64,000 nucleotides of DNA from Pseudomonas sp. HR96 (GTDB lineage: Bacteria > Pseudomonadota > Gammaproteobacteria > Pseudomonadales > Pseudomonadaceae). The stretch covers positions 1,285,001 through 1,349,000 of the forward strand of contig NZ_CP139141.1 of the NCBI RefSeq assembly GCF_034059295.1, given 5' to 3'. Below the pieces are notes generated by a model, which ran no database searches, was not told where the DNA came from, and was given only the letters and a program-made list of their open reading frames with translations. The position numbers and the translations under genes were made by a program. Below are positions 30,756-41,759 of the stretch, in pieces (the stretch's first letter is position 1; each line of letters starts with the position of its first letter).

Positions 30756-32114
30756 TTACAGGATCGAGATTGGGTAGTCGACGATCAGGCGGAACTCTTT
30801 GGTGTCGCCGTCGGATTGAGCGGCGTCGGCGTAGTGGAACGCTTGACGAATACGGAACGACAGGTCCTTGGCAGGGCCCGACTGAACAACGTACTTGGCT
30901 TCCAGGTTGATTTCGTGGTGACGAACGTCGCTGGCGTTGTTGTGCGAGTCGATACCTACGCCGTCTGCGTCCCGTGCGTAGTAAGCACTGTCAGCCGACA
31001 CTTTGGTGTAGTCGATGTCCCAACCGTAGATGTAACGGCTCATGAAGCTCAAGCCAGGCACGCCGTAGGAGGCCATGTTCAGGTCATAGCGAGCCTGGAC
31101 CGATTTTTCGCCCGGACCGTTGAAGTCGGAGTACTGGATGGAGTTGGCCAGGAAGATCGAGTCGCCGCCGCGGTTGTTGTCACCCACGCCGATGTAGTCG
31201 AAAGGCGAGTTGCCGTTGACTTTCTGGAAGGCCAGGGTCACGGTGTGAGCGGTCAGGAAGGAGTACGCTGCCGACAACGAGTAGGTGTTGTTGGTGATAT
31301 CGCCTGCTTTGGCATCACCCGAATCGCGGGTGTTGTAGTAGTTCAGGTCGAAGGTCAGCGACTGAGTATCGCTCAGCGGCAAGGCGTAGTTCAGGTTGCC
31401 GTAGTACTGGTTGTACACGTCTTCCAGTTTCAGGCCATATACCGAAGCCGACAGGGCGTCGTTGATCTGATACTTGCCACCGGCATAGGTAGCGGACTTG
31501 GCCGATACGCCGGCGTAAGTTGCCCAGATTTCGCCATCGCGGTTGGTTTGCGATTCGCTGGTGGCCGAAGTGAAGCGACCGGCTTCCAGGTCCAGGCCCT
31601 TGATTTCGCTGCTCTGGATGGTGGCACCGGTAGCGGTCTGTGGCACCAGGCGCGAGCCGCCTACAGCAAACACCGGCGAGGTGGTTGGCTGCTGGTCACC
31701 GATTTTCAGCTCGGTTTTCGAGAAGCGGATTTTCAGAGCGGCGCCGGCTTTGCCGAAGCTGTCCGATGGATCGCCGTCGTTGCCCACTACGGTGTTGTTG
31801 GTACCGGTGGTGCCTTTGCCGCCATCCAGTTTCACGCCCAGGTAGCCGAATGCGTCAACGCCAAAGCCTACGGTGCCTTGGGTGAAGCCAGAGCTGAATA
31901 CGCCCTGGAAGCCTTGAGTCCAGTCGATGGCATCATGGCTGCCGTTCTTGTTGTCACGGTTGAAATAATAGTTACGCAGCAACACGTTCAGGGTGCTGTC
32001 TTCCACAAAACCCTTGGCGTCTGCCTGGTCACTGACGAAGGCTGCTGCCGAGGCCAGTTGGGTGCTGGCGGCGGTGACTGCCAGTGCGATTGCGCTCCAC
32101 TTCATCACTTTCAT
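30756..32114 (-). CDS. oprD: OprD-family outer-membrane porin
   Basis: A 452-residue outer-membrane beta-barrel. It has a signal peptide (MKVMKWSAIALAVTAASTQL, cleavage near ASA-AA), then alternating amphipathic strands with many Tyr, Asn and Asp. The barrel closes in FRLIVDYPISIL with the hydrophobic terminal residue needed for assembly. The family admits basic amino acids, dipeptides or carboxylates. Its place next to proS matches oprD of P. aeruginosa, but paralogues are numerous, so the substrate is uncertain. A good ribosome site (GGAGCAAG) precedes ATG 32114. Confidence 0.88.
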   Translation of the reverse strand: MKVMKWSAIALAVTAASTQLASAAAFVSDQADAKGFVEDSTLNVLLRNYYFNRDNKNGSHDAIDWTQGFQGVFSSGFTQGTVGFGVDAFGYLGVKLDGGKGTTGTNNTVVGNDGDPSDSFGKAGAALKIRFSKTELKIGDQQPTTSPVFAVGGSRLVPQTATGATIQSSEIKGLDLEAGRFTSATSESQTNRDGEIWATYAGVSAKSATYAGGKYQINDALSASVYGLKLEDVYNQYYGNLNYALPLSDTQSLTFDLNYYNTRDSGDAKAGDITNNTYSLSAAYSFLTAHTVTLAFQKVNGNSPFDYIGVGDNNRGGDSIFLANSIQYSDFNGPGEKSVQARYDLNMASYGVPGLSFMSRYIYGWDIDYTKVSADSAYYARDADGVGIDSHNNASDVRHHEINLEAKYVVQSGPAKDLSFRIRQAFHYADAAQSDGDTKEFRLIVDYPISIL

Positions 32115-32775
32115 CGTGACTTGCTCCTTTGGTTTTTAGGAAGAGTACTGCCAGCCCACCTGGTTTTTTATCTGGGCCAGCTCTTTCTTTTTTTGCCGAT
32201 CCGGCCAGGCCGTCCCGACGGGTTCGTTGATTCGTTCCAGCCCGGTTAGAGGCGGTGTCGCCTTGCATCGCATCCTTGTGGCCGAAGCGCGTGCCCTTGT
32301 CTGAAGCCTTTGCAAAAGGCTGTTCCCCCGAGGGCTCGCAACCTGGATCAAGTTCCAGGTTTTTGCTTCTACACACTCCAGCAAACTTGCTCGCATCCGT
32401 CCTGCCCGTGTCGGCCAGGTCGTCTATACGAGTGATATAGCAACAAGCGTGCACAAAGGTGACATCTTCTAACAAATTTTTCACAACTTTTTCTGCGCTG
32501 TGGTGGAACCCCCCGAAAACACTGGGGTCTCCCCGGTTTTCAGGCATTTGCTAGCAATCTTCTGTTACCTCGCCACGCTTAACCTGGCAGTCAGGTTGTT
32601 ACCGCTTAAGTCCGAAAGTGGGAAGGCGGCTTCCCACTTTGCGCACTGAGTTCAGCCGTTATGGCTCTTTTTGGTGCGAAAAGTAGCGCTGAGGATTTTG
32701 ATGCTAGCCGATGGCGAAACTTTCGCAAAGCAATCGGATAGACGGAATTTCTCGGCGTGGAAGGCATTTAGGCAT
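32115..32775. other. long non-coding gap upstream of oprD with several hairpins
   Basis: 661 bases without a convincing gene. It must hold the oprD promoter and leader. On the plus strand ACCTGGA-tcaagt-TCCAGGT followed by TTTT (32341-32364) looks like a Rho-independent terminator for a plus-strand transcript, although no plus-strand gene precedes it. A perfect 11-bp hairpin AAAGTGGGAAG-gcgg-CTTCCCACTTT lies at 32615-32640, and a bulged GAAAAC/GTTTTC hairpin near 32513-32541. An antisense or trans-acting small RNA at about 32150-32365 is possible. Confidence 0.4.
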
Positions 32776-32931
32776 ATGTCCTCGTGTGAAATATCGGCTT
32801 TGATCGGCGCCCTGCAGGCCTATAGTGAACTTATGCTCGCTAATGGTGCGGCTGGCACCAAAGCGCGCCAGGCGGTTCAACGCGGTATAGACCGCTGCCT
32901 TGCGCCGGGGCAGGGCAGCCCGATTCATTAA
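32776..32931 (+). CDS. small hypothetical protein
   Basis: A 51-residue frame from ATG 32776 (MSSCEISALIGALQAYSELM) to TAA, mostly helical, with a Lys/Arg-rich middle (AGTKARQAVQRGIDRC). The frame stays open 35 codons further up, but that part has poor codon use. It sits just before the HIT gene on the same strand, in the position where related genomes have a short hypothetical gene. No domain is recognised. Confidence 0.45.
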   Translation: MSSCEISALIGALQAYSELMLANGAAGTKARQAVQRGIDRCLAPGQGSPIH

Positions 32932-33033
32932 TCCATGCCATTTAAGGGTGCATTTGCCGAGCGGGATGATTGCACCCCTGATCGCCTGTATCCTGTGGCG
33001 ATTCCCTGAATTGCCCCTCCCGGAGACTTGACG

Positions 33034-33465
33034 GTGTTCAATCTGGACCCACGGCTGCAACAAGACACTCATCATCTGGGCGACCTGCCGCTCAGCCGCG
33101 TACTGCTCAGCAACGACGCGCAGTACCCTTGGTTCATCCTGGTGCCGCGGCGTGACCAAGTGAGCGAGTTGTTCGACCTCGATGAACAGGACCGCCGACA
33201 GCTGTGGCGCGAAACGGAGCTGCTCGCTCAGCGCCTGAGCACCGCCTTTGGCGCCGACAAGATCAACGTCGCGACCCTGGGCAACGTGGTCGCCCAGCTG
33301 CACATGCATGTCATCGTGCGTTATCGCAACGATGCCGCCTGGCCCGCGCCGGTGTGGGGCAAGCATCCCGCGCAGTCTTACAGCGCCGAACAGCTCGCCG
33401 ACCTGCGGCACAGGTTCAATACACTAATGGCTGAAGATTGCAGTTATGTTGAGGCGCAAGCATGA
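33034..33465 (+). CDS. HIT-family protein with altered triad
   Basis: A 143-residue HIT-fold protein starting at GTG 33034, with GGAG 8 bases upstream. The fold's [10 protein letters not shown] strand and [10 protein letters not shown] motif are present, but the third His of the triad (His-x-His-x-His) is replaced by Ile. Nucleotide hydrolase activity may therefore be reduced or absent. The stop overlaps slyX (ATGA), so the two are coupled. Confidence 0.85.
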   Translation: MFNLDPRLQQDTHHLGDLPLSRVLLSNDAQYPWFILVPRRDQVSELFDLDEQDRRQLWRETELLAQRLSTAFGADKINVATLGNVVAQLHMHVIVRYRNDAAWPAPVWGKHPAQSYSAEQLADLRHRFNTLMAEDCSYVEAQA

Positions 33466-33668
33466 GCCTCGAAGAACGCGTCAACGATCTGGAGAGCCGC
33501 CTGGCGTTTCAGGACGACACTATTCAAGCGCTCAACGACGTGCTGGTGCAGCAGCGCAATGTGGTCGACCGCCTGCAGCAGCAGATGGCTGCGCTGCTCA
33601 AGCGCCATGAAGAGTTGGTGGGGCAGTTCGAGTCCGTGGAAGAAGAAGCGCCACCGCCGCACTATTGA
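33462..33668 (+). CDS. slyX: SlyX family protein
   Basis: A 68-residue coiled-coil protein ([19 protein letters not shown], then heptads to residue 55) with the typical PPPHY end. Its function is not established. It is translationally coupled to the HIT gene and followed by a strong terminator. Confidence 0.93.
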   Translation: MSLEERVNDLESRLAFQDDTIQALNDVLVQQRNVVDRLQQQMAALLKRHEELVGQFESVEEEAPPPHY

Positions 33669-33683
33669 AATGCTGGGCCCTGA

Positions 33684-33724
33684 AAAAACAAAACCGCGAA
33701 GCCTGTTCGCGGTTTTGTTTTTTG
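33684..33724. terminator. bidirectional terminator between slyX and the cold-shock gene
   Basis: AAAACCGCGAA-gcctg-TTCGCGGTTTT with A-tract before and T-tract after; it serves both convergent genes. Confidence 0.92.
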
Positions 33725-33735
33725 CGCCGGCGCTG

Positions 33736-34344
33736 TCAGCGACGCGGTGAGGCCGCGATGACGTCTTCGGCCTGCAGGCCCTTGTCGCGGTTCATCACCG
33801 AGAACTCCACGCGCTGGCCTTCGACCAGCACCCGGTGGCCTTCGCCACGGATGGCGCGAAAGTGCACGAAGATATCGTCGCCCGAGTCGCGGGAGATGAA
33901 ACCAAAGCCCTTGGAGGTGTTGAACCACTTCACTGTGCCGGTATCGCGGTTGCTCATGTCGTAGTTGCCAGCCGGGGCCGCAGCGGCCTTGGACACGCGG
34001 TAGAAGCTCACGCCCAGGTGCAGTGCCACGGCGATCATGGCGCTGGCCAGGCTGAACAGGATGGCCGGTTGGCTGCCGATCATCGGCAGGGGTGCCAGCA
34101 GGGCGATGGTCTGCAGGACCACGGCGAGGACCAGCAGGGCGCTGGAGAGGATCTGCAGTTGATGGCGGCTGCCGCGGTGCCAGTAGGGCACGACCGGGGC
34201 GATCAGCAGGTTGAGCAGGCCGAAGAACGCCAGGTAGACAGCATCGGGTTGTTCCAGGTAGGGGAGCGCGTCGGCGCGCAGGTTCGGTATGAAAGACAAC
34301 AGCAAGGCTGCTGCGCCCGTTACGAGGTGAACGATTTTCAACAT
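33736..34344 (-). CDS. membrane protein fused to a C-terminal cold-shock domain
   Basis: A 202-residue fusion. Residues 1-120 hold about four hydrophobic helices ([57 protein letters not shown]). Residues 135-200 are a complete CspA-type domain: GTVKWFN, RNP1 KGFGFI, RNP2 DIFVHF. The domain would bind single-stranded RNA or DNA at the cytoplasmic membrane. It corresponds in position to the probable cold-shock gene PA0961 of P. aeruginosa. The purpose of membrane tethering is unknown. Confidence 0.88.
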   Translation of the reverse strand: MLKIVHLVTGAAALLLSFIPNLRADALPYLEQPDAVYLAFFGLLNLLIAPVVPYWHRGSRHQLQILSSALLVLAVVLQTIALLAPLPMIGSQPAILFSLASAMIAVALHLGVSFYRVSKAAAAPAGNYDMSNRDTGTVKWFNTSKGFGFISRDSGDDIFVHFRAIRGEGHRVLVEGQRVEFSVMNRDKGLQAEDVIAASPRR

Positions 34345-34627
34345 TTTGAGTGACTCACTTTAAGACGGACAGCTTGAGGAAGAGCTGCCATGGCGCGGTT
34401 CGCCGAGAAACGGAAGCGGCGCTGATCACGTGCCAGGACAAGCCTATGCACCGAGCTCGATAGAAAGCATGCGGCGGCACCCGACCAATTTAACAGCAAA
34501 GCTTGGGGCTCTCAAATCAAGCGCTTAGAGCCAAGTGCAGGGCTCTGGCAAGGGCTGCGCGCGAGGCCCGGTCTTGCTAGAGTAAATGTCCATTTATCGA
34601 TATGTTTCAAAATGAAAGGGGAATGGC

Positions 34628-35101
34628 ATGGCAATTGATATCGGTATCAGTGAGGCGGATCGCAAGTCCATCGTCGATGGCCTGTCGCATCTGCTCGCCG
34701 ACACTTACGTTCTTTATCTCAAAACCCACAACTTTCACTGGAATGTGACCGGCCCGGCCTTCCGTACCCTGCACCTGATGTTCGAGGAGCAGTACAACGA
34801 GCTGGCCCTGGCGGTGGACTCCATCGCCGAGCGTATTCGCGCTCTGGGTTTCCCGGCGCCGGGTACCTACACCACCTATGCGCGCCTGTCTGCAATCAAG
34901 GAAGAGGAAGGCGTGCCGCCGGCCAACGACATGATCAAGCAATTGGTCGAGGGCCAGGAGGCGGTGGTGCGCACGGCCCGCAGCCTTTTCCCGCTGCTGG
35001 ACAAGGTCAGCGACGAGCCGACCGCCGACCTGCTGACCCAGCGCATGCAGATCCACGAGAAAACGGCGTGGATGCTGCGCTCGCTGCTGGAAAACCAATA
35101 A
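34628..35101 (+). CDS. dps: Dps-family ferritin-like DNA-protection protein
   Basis: A 157-residue protein forming a 12-mer shell that oxidises ferrous iron with peroxide and can coat DNA. The inter-subunit ferroxidase ligands are His37 (NFHWNV), His49 and Glu53 (TLHLMFEE), Asp64 and Glu68 (DSIAERI), in the canonical spacing with Glu in place of the usual Asp. The Lys-rich N-tail of DNA-binding Dps is absent (start [13 protein letters not shown]). ATG 34628 is preceded by AAAGGGGAA. Peroxide or stationary-phase control is likely. Confidence 0.93.
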   Translation: MAIDIGISEADRKSIVDGLSHLLADTYVLYLKTHNFHWNVTGPAFRTLHLMFEEQYNELALAVDSIAERIRALGFPAPGTYTTYARLSAIKEEEGVPPANDMIKQLVEGQEAVVRTARSLFPLLDKVSDEPTADLLTQRMQIHEKTAWMLRSLLENQ

Positions 35102-35128
35102 CCGAAGCGCCTTGAGCGCGGCACACCA

Positions 35129-35164
35129 GGCCCAAATGTTTGCAAGACATTTGGGCCTTTTTTG
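35129..35164 (+). terminator. terminator of dps
   Basis: GGCCCAAATGT-ttgcaag-ACATTTGGGCC followed by TTTTTT; an 11-bp perfect stem. Confidence 0.95.
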
Positions 35165-35386
35165 TGGCGCTGGCCGGGCGGCGTCGCTGGCCAGAGCCTG
35201 TGGGCAAATGGTCAGTCTGAAGGGTTTCCGCAGGCGCCGGGCGCAGCGCCGGAACCGGTTACAAATGCCCCGCTGCAGGCCGCTTGGCGGTGGTTTTAAA
35301 TGGTTTTGTCGCCGGAATCGAGGCAGTCGTCTACTTCGCAGGGTGCGCAAGTACTGTCCGATCCGCTCAGTTCAAGGAACCGAACC

Positions 35387-35743
35387 ATGCTCAGCTCATC
35401 CGAAGCCATCGCCCCCGTCATGACCTGCACCCGAAGCCGCCCGTCAGGCGCCCATTGTGACCAGCCCGGCATCGACCCGTTCGAAAAGCAGTTCAACATG
35501 CACCTGGCCCAGCCCCTGTCGCGCTCGGTCCGCCTCAACGGCTTCGCCACCTGCCTGCGGCTGGAGGAGATCTACTGGAAGATTCTCGAGCGCATTGCCC
35601 GGTCCAACGGCTGCTCGGTCAATGCCGTGCTCTCGCACATCGACCGTCAGGTGCACTTGCGCTTTGGCGGGGTGCGCAACTTCAGCGGCCTGGTGCGAGT
35701 GGTATGCGTGGTGCATTTACTCGAATACCCGGTCGGTTCCTGA
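35387..35743 (+). CDS. ribbon-helix-helix domain protein
   Basis: A 118-residue protein from ATG 35387 (AAGGA 8 bases before). After a variable N-terminus (about 45 residues) the strand SVRLNGFATCLRLEEIYW and helices ILERIARSNGCSVNAVLSHI form a ribbon-helix-helix fold of the RHH_4 type, followed by RNFSGLVRVVCVVHLLEY. It is probably a DNA-binding regulator; targets are unknown. It lies between dps and the fmdB-aspS operon. Confidence 0.75.
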   Translation: MLSSSEAIAPVMTCTRSRPSGAHCDQPGIDPFEKQFNMHLAQPLSRSVRLNGFATCLRLEEIYWKILERIARSNGCSVNAVLSHIDRQVHLRFGGVRNFSGLVRVVCVVHLLEYPVGS

Positions 35744-35753
35744 AGTCGCCGTG

Positions 35754-35782
35754 CTGCACAGCCTTGATTAACCGGATATAAT
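35754..35782 (+). promoter_or_regulatory. putative sigma-70 promoter for fmdB-aspS
   Basis: A perfect -10 hexamer TATAAT at 35777-35782 with a weak -35 (CTGCAC at 35754-35759, 17-base spacing), 90 bases before fmdB. The leader contains two similar GCGCCGT-GGCGCTG hairpins. Confidence 0.4.
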
Positions 35783-35872
35783 CTCGCTCTTTGTTGCTCG
35801 GCGCCGTGGGCGCTGACTCTTCGTTGCTGGTTATTGCGCGCCGTCGGCGCTGCGGTTATCGAGATTTTTTCC

Positions 35873-36094
35873 ATGCCCATGTACGACTATCAATGCCAAT
35901 CCTGCGGTCATCAGCTGGAGGCGATCCAGAAGATCAGTGCGCCGCCCTTGACCGACTGCCCGGCATGCCAGGCCCCGGCCCTGAAGAAAATGCTGTCGAT
36001 GCCCGGCTTTCGCCTGAGTGGCAGCGGCTGGTATGAAACCGACTTCAAGACCGGGGCTAAAAAGAACCTGGCCGGCGGCGACAAGCCCGACTGA
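35873..36094 (+). CDS. FmdB-family zinc ribbon protein
   Basis: A 73-residue protein beginning MPMYDYQCQSCGHQLEAIQK. Two CxxC knuckles (CQSC at about 8-11 and CPAC at 33-36) form a zinc ribbon. The C-terminal MLSMPGFRLSGSGWYETDF is the usual ending of this family. Function is unknown. It stands directly before aspS on the same strand, as in related genomes. Confidence 0.9.
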   Translation: MPMYDYQCQSCGHQLEAIQKISAPPLTDCPACQAPALKKMLSMPGFRLSGSGWYETDFKTGAKKNLAGGDKPD

Positions 36095-36187
36095 TTGATC
36101 TGCACCCGCTGGATCCAGCACTATGTGGCCCATTCGAGGCCTGCTGGGCCTCTCCCGAACACCGAATTGCGAGAAGAAACCACCATC

Positions 36188-37963
36188 ATGATGCGCAGCC
36201 ATTATTGCGGCCAACTGAACGAGAGCCTGGAAGGTCAGGAAATTTCCCTATGCGGCTGGGTCCACCGTCGTCGGGACCATGGCGGGGTGATTTTCCTCGA
36301 TATCCGTGACCGTGAGGGCATGGCGCAGGTGGTCTTCGACCCGGATCGCGCGCAGAGCTTTGCCGCCGCCGACCGAGTGCGCAGCGAATATGTGGTTCGA
36401 GTCACCGGCAAGGTGCGTGCGCGCCCGGCCGGCGCGGTCAACCCGAACATGGCATCCGGTGCCATCGAAGTGCTGGGCTACGAGCTCGAAGTGCTGAACG
36501 AAGCGGAAACCCCGCCGTTCCCGCTCAACGAGTTCTCCGACGTCGGCGAAGAGACCCGCCTGCGGTATCGCTTCATCGACCTGCGCCGTCCGGAGATGGC
36601 CGAGAAGCTGCGCCTGCGTTCGCGCATCACCACCAGCATCCGTGGCTACCTTGACCAGAACGGCTTCCTCGACGTCGAGACGCCGATCCTCACCCGCGCC
36701 ACCCCCGAGGGCGCCCGTGACTACCTGGTACCGAGCCGCACCCACCCCGGCAGCTTCTTCGCCCTGCCGCAATCGCCTCAGCTGTTCAAGCAGTTGCTGA
36801 TGGTCGCCGGCTTCGATCGCTACTACCAGATCGCCAAGTGCTTCCGTGACGAAGACCTGCGTGCCGACCGTCAGCCGGAATTCACCCAGATCGACATCGA
36901 GACCAGCTTTCTGGACGAGAGCGAGATCATCGCCATCACCGAGAAGATGGTGCGCCAGCTGTTCAAGGAAGTGCTCGACGTCGAGTTCGATGCCTTCCCG
37001 CACATGACTTTCGCAGAAGCCATGCGCCGCTTCGGTTCCGACAAGCCCGACCTGCGCAACCCGCTGGAGCTGGTGGACGTCGCCGACCAGCTCAAGGAAG
37101 TCGACTTCAAGGTGTTCAGTGGCCCGGCCAACGATCCCAAGGCCCGCGTTGCCGCGCTGCGCGTACCTGGCGGGGCGAGCATGCCGCGCAGCAAGATCGA
37201 CGACTACACCAAGTTCGTCGGCATCTACGGTGCCCGTGGCCTGGCTTACATCAAGGTCAACGAGCGCGCCAAGGGTGTTGAAGGCCTGCAGTCGCCGATC
37301 GTCAAGAACATCCCCGAGGCCAACCTCAACGTCATCCTTGATCGCGTCGGCGCGGTCGACGGCGACATCGTCTTCTTCGGGGCCGACAAGGCCAAGATCG
37401 TCAGCGAAGCGCTGGGTGCCCTGCGCATCAAGCTGGGCCACGACCTCGACCTGCTGACCTGCGAGTGGGCACCGATGTGGGTGGTCGACTTCCCGATGTT
37501 CGAAGAGAACGACGACGGCAGCTTCTCGGCCCTGCATCACCCGTTCACGGCACCCAAGTGCAGCCCGGCCGAGCTGGAAGCCAACCCGGCGACCGCGCTG
37601 TCGCGTGCCTACGACATGGTGCTCAACGGCACCGAACTGGGGGGCGGGTCGATCCGTATCCACCGCAAGGAAATGCAACAAGCCGTGTTCCGCCTGCTGG
37701 GCATCCAGGAAGCCGAGCAGGAAGAGAAGTTCGGCTTCCTCCTCGACGCGCTCAAGTACGGTGCTCCGCCCCACGGCGGCCTGGCATTCGGCCTTGACCG
37801 CTTGGTGATGCTGATGACCGGCGCGCAATCGATTCGTGAAGTCATCGCCTTCCCGAAAACCCAGAGCGCCGCCGACGTCATGACCCAGGCACCGGGTGTA
37901 GTCGATGCCAAGGCGCTGCGCGAGCTGCACATCCGTCTGCGCGAGACGCCGAAGGCGGAGTAA
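36188..37963 (+). CDS. aspS: aspartyl-tRNA synthetase
   Basis: A 591-residue class II synthetase with an N-terminal OB-fold ([20 protein letters not shown]), a catalytic core with motif 2 ([19 protein letters not shown]) and motif 3 ([12 protein letters not shown]), and the bacterial GAD insert. The Pseudomonas enzyme is usually non-discriminating (it also charges tRNA-Asn), by family knowledge. I start at ATG 36188 (MMRSHYCGQ) after AGAAGAAA. The longer open frame begins inside untranslated leader. Confidence 0.96.
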   Translation: MMRSHYCGQLNESLEGQEISLCGWVHRRRDHGGVIFLDIRDREGMAQVVFDPDRAQSFAAADRVRSEYVVRVTGKVRARPAGAVNPNMASGAIEVLGYELEVLNEAETPPFPLNEFSDVGEETRLRYRFIDLRRPEMAEKLRLRSRITTSIRGYLDQNGFLDVETPILTRATPEGARDYLVPSRTHPGSFFALPQSPQLFKQLLMVAGFDRYYQIAKCFRDEDLRADRQPEFTQIDIETSFLDESEIIAITEKMVRQLFKEVLDVEFDAFPHMTFAEAMRRFGSDKPDLRNPLELVDVADQLKEVDFKVFSGPANDPKARVAALRVPGGASMPRSKIDDYTKFVGIYGARGLAYIKVNERAKGVEGLQSPIVKNIPEANLNVILDRVGAVDGDIVFFGADKAKIVSEALGALRIKLGHDLDLLTCEWAPMWVVDFPMFEENDDGSFSALHHPFTAPKCSPAELEANPATALSRAYDMVLNGTELGGGSIRIHRKEMQQAVFRLLGIQEAEQEEKFGFLLDALKYGAPPHGGLAFGLDRLVMLMTGAQSIREVIAFPKTQSAADVMTQAPGVVDAKALRELHIRLRETPKAE

Positions 37964-38047
37964 GGCGGGTGAGGGGCACGGCTGGCCGCTGCCCCTTTCG
38001 CAGGACCGCAAGCAGGTTTTTGAACAAAGAGAATTCTGGAGCAATAA

Positions 38048-38794
<747 letters not shown>

Positions 38795-38926
38795 GCCATT
38801 GCCCGGGCGACCAGCCCTCGAACTTGAAGCCGGAGTCGCCAGGCCGCGGGAAATACGCGACCATGCGGCTCCGGCTTCTGCCATCCGGCGCCTGGCGCCC
38901 GGAGTCACCCTCATGCTGCAGGCTTT

Positions 38927-39451
38927 ATGACGTTAATTCTTGGCATCGACCCCGGTTCGCGCATCACCGGTTATGGCATCGTGCGTGACCTGGGGCGCGG
39001 CTGCGAATATGTGGCCTCCGGTTGCATCCGCACCGGTAGCGGGTTGTTACAGGAGCGCCTGCAAATTGTCTTTCGCGGCGTGCGTGAAGTGATTCAGACT
39101 CATGGACCGGTCACCATGGGCATCGAAAAGGTGTTCATGGCGCGCAATGCCGACTCCGCGCTCAAGCTCGGGCAGGCCCGCGGTGCGGCCATCGTCGCCG
39201 CCGTGGAGGAGGGCCTGGAGATCGCCGAGTACAGCGCTACTCAGGTCAAGCAGGCCATTGCCGGCACGGGTGGGGCCAACAAGGAGCAGGTGCAGATGAT
39301 GGTCATGCACCTGCTCAAGCTGACCCAGAAGCCGCAGATAGACGCCTCGGACGCCCTGGCCATCGCCCTGTGCCATGCCCACACCCGCTCCAGCCTGATA
39401 CCTCACGGGCTGACGGGGGCGCGCAGCCGCGGCGGCAGGTTGCGCCTGTGA
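38927..39451 (+). CDS. ruvC: crossover junction endodeoxyribonuclease RuvC
   Basis: A 174-residue resolvase. The RNase-H-like active-site acids are Asp8 ([12 protein letters not shown]), Glu in [10 protein letters not shown], and the C-terminal Asp pair in [15 protein letters not shown]. It cuts Holliday junctions in the RuvABC complex. The gene comes first in ruvC-ruvA-ruvB. Confidence 0.97.
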   Translation: MTLILGIDPGSRITGYGIVRDLGRGCEYVASGCIRTGSGLLQERLQIVFRGVREVIQTHGPVTMGIEKVFMARNADSALKLGQARGAAIVAAVEEGLEIAEYSATQVKQAIAGTGGANKEQVQMMVMHLLKLTQKPQIDASDALAIALCHAHTRSSLIPHGLTGARSRGGRLRL

Positions 39452-39503
39452 TGGCGCAACAGCTGGGCAATTCACGCACACGCAATGATTCGGGAAGCAC
39501 ACA

Positions 39504-40112
39504 GTGATTGGACGTTTGCGCGGCACCCTGGCGGAGAAGCAACCGCCGCATCTCATTCTGGACGTCAACGGCCTGGGCTACGAGCTCGAAGTGCCGATGA
39601 GCACCCTGTACCGCCTGCCGGCGCTGGGCGAGGCGGTGACCTTGCACACCCATCTGGTGGTGCGCGAGGACGCGCAGCTGCTGTATGGCTTCTACGAGCG
39701 GCGCGAGCGCGAACTGTTTCGCGAGCTGATCCGCCTCAATGGCGTCGGCCCCAAGCTGGCGCTGGCCTTGATGTCGGGCCTGGATGTAGATGAATTGGTG
39801 CGTTGCGTTCAGGCTCAAGACACCTCGGCACTGGTAAAGATACCCGGTGTCGGCAAAAAGACCGCCGAGCGCCTGCTGGTCGAGCTCAAGGACCGCTTCA
39901 AGGCCTGGGAGACCGTGCCCAGCCTGTTCCAGCTGGTGCCCAGCGGCCCGCAGGGGCCGGCGCCGGTCAATACTGCCGAAACCGACGCCGTCAGTGCGCT
40001 CATCTCGTTGGGCTACAAGCCTCAGGAGGCCAGCCGCGCGGTGGCGGCCATCGACGCCAAGGGGCTGACCAGCGAAGAGCTGATCCGCCGCTCATTGAAA
40101 GGAATGATCTAA
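39504..40112 (+). CDS. ruvA: Holliday junction DNA helicase subunit RuvA
   Basis: A 202-residue protein from GTG 39504 (first residues [12 protein letters not shown]). It has an OB-fold, two helix-hairpin-helix motifs ([12 protein letters not shown] and [13 protein letters not shown]), an acidic/proline linker and a C-terminal RuvB-binding three-helix domain ([17 protein letters not shown]). It binds the four-way junction as a tetramer. The stop directly abuts the ruvB start. Confidence 0.97.
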   Translation: MIGRLRGTLAEKQPPHLILDVNGLGYELEVPMSTLYRLPALGEAVTLHTHLVVREDAQLLYGFYERRERELFRELIRLNGVGPKLALALMSGLDVDELVRCVQAQDTSALVKIPGVGKKTAERLLVELKDRFKAWETVPSLFQLVPSGPQGPAPVNTAETDAVSALISLGYKPQEASRAVAAIDAKGLTSEELIRRSLKGMI

Positions 40113-41159
40113 ATGATCGAAGCCGACCGTCTGATCACCGCCACCGGGCGCGACCGCGAAGAGGTCCAGGATCGCGCCATCCGCCCGTTGAGCCTGGCCG
40201 AGTACATCGGTCAGCCAACTGTGCGCGAGCAGATGGAGCTGTTCATCCAGGCCGCGCGCGGGCGCAACGAATCGCTCGACCACACCTTGATCTTCGGCCC
40301 GCCGGGCCTGGGCAAGACCACCCTGGCCAATATCATCGCCCAGGAAATGGGCGTGTCGATCAAGAGCACCTCGGGCCCGGTGCTGGAGCGCCCGGGGGAC
40401 CTGGCGGCGCTGCTGACCAACCTCGAGCCGCACGATGTGCTGTTCATCGATGAAATCCATCGTCTCTCGCCGATCGTCGAGGAAGTGCTGTATCCGGCCA
40501 TGGAGGACTTCCAGCTCGACATCATGATCGGCGAAGGCCCGGCCGCACGCTCGATCAAGCTCGACCTGCCGCCGTTCACCCTGGTCGGCGCCACAACCCG
40601 GGCCGGCATGCTCACCAACCCGTTGCGCGACCGCTTCGGGATCGTCCAGCGCCTGGAGTTCTACAGCACCCCGGACCTGGCCACCATCGTCAGCCGCTCG
40701 GCGAGCATTCTCGGCCTGCAGATCGAAGACCAGGGCGCTTTCGAGATCGCGCGCCGGGCCCGTGGCACCCCGCGTATCGCCAACCGGCTGTTGCGCCGCG
40801 TCCGCGATTTCGCCCAGGTCCGGGCCCAGGGCCACATCACCAAGGCCATCGCCGACCTGGCGCTGAACATGCTCGACGTCGACGAACGCGGCTTCGACCA
40901 CCAGGACCGCCGCCTGCTGCTGACCATGATCGAGAAGTTCGACGGCGGCCCGGTGGGGGTCGACAGCCTGGCCGCCGCGATCAGTGAAGAGCGCCATACC
41001 ATCGAAGATGTGCTGGAGCCCTACCTGATCCAGCAGGGCTATATCATGCGCACCCCGCGCGGGCGTGTGGTGACCCGCCATGCCTACCTGCATTTCGGCT
41101 TGAACATTCCCAATCGCCTGGGCGAGATGCCAGTCACGGACGAGCCCGATGAGCTGTAA
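40113..41159 (+). CDS. ruvB: Holliday junction branch migration ATPase RuvB
   Basis: A 348-residue AAA+ motor. Walker A is GPPGLGKTT, Walker B is FIDEIHRL, sensor 1 is GATTRAG, the arginine finger is in the DRFG region, and a winged-helix domain ends the protein ([17 protein letters not shown]). It starts immediately after the ruvA stop. Confidence 0.98.
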   Translation: MIEADRLITATGRDREEVQDRAIRPLSLAEYIGQPTVREQMELFIQAARGRNESLDHTLIFGPPGLGKTTLANIIAQEMGVSIKSTSGPVLERPGDLAALLTNLEPHDVLFIDEIHRLSPIVEEVLYPAMEDFQLDIMIGEGPAARSIKLDLPPFTLVGATTRAGMLTNPLRDRFGIVQRLEFYSTPDLATIVSRSASILGLQIEDQGAFEIARRARGTPRIANRLLRRVRDFAQVRAQGHITKAIADLALNMLDVDERGFDHQDRRLLLTMIEKFDGGPVGVDSLAAAISEERHTIEDVLEPYLIQQGYIMRTPRGRVVTRHAYLHFGLNIPNRLGEMPVTDEPDEL

Positions 41160-41301
41160 CGCGAGTGATCGAATGAACGTTTCGGCTGTCTCAGGGCTGT
41201 TGCCGGAGATATTCGTCTGCAACGCCAGCCTGAACGCGGCCAGAACGATAAAAAAACAGTTGCCTGACCCGATTGGCAACCCGAGGAGTAAGCACTAGAG
41301 T

Positions 41302-41757
41302 ATGCGCGCGCAAAACGGGCTTGAGCCTTTTGCACACCGCTGTCGCGTTTATTACGAGGACACCGATGCAGGGGGCGTCGTTTATTACGTCAATTACCTG
41401 AAATTCATGGAGCGGGCTCGTACCGAGCGCCTGCGCGAGCTGGGCTTTGCCCAATCCTCGCTGGTGCAGGACAACCTGCTTTTCGTGGTGCACTCCACCC
41501 AAACGCGCTATCACGCGCCGGCCCGTCTGGACGACGAGTTGCTGGTGAGTGCCCAGGTGGTGGAGTTGAATCGCGCCAGCCTGCGATTTTCCCAGCGGGT
41601 GACGCGAGTGACAGATGATGTGCTGCTCTGTGAAGGGCAGTTTCTGGTGGCCTGCGTGCGCGCCGACAATTTCAAACCCCGGGCCATTCCCACAGCAATG
41701 CGTGCGGCCTTTGCCGACGCCAGCGGGCCGGGTACAACTCTAGAGCAGGAGAACTAA
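41302..41757 (+). CDS. ybgC: tol-pal-associated acyl-CoA thioesterase YbgC
   Basis: A 151-residue hot-dog fold thioesterase. The catalytic Asp is in [20 protein letters not shown], the 4-hydroxybenzoyl-CoA thioesterase signature. It is the first gene of the tol-pal cluster; the stop is 3 bases before tolQ. The 142-base gap after ruvB should hold the tol-pal promoter. Confidence 0.94.
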   Translation: MRAQNGLEPFAHRCRVYYEDTDAGGVVYYVNYLKFMERARTERLRELGFAQSSLVQDNLLFVVHSTQTRYHAPARLDDELLVSAQVVELNRASLRFSQRVTRVTDDVLLCEGQFLVACVRADNFKPRAIPTAMRAAFADASGPGTTLEQEN

Positions 41758-41759
41758 GC

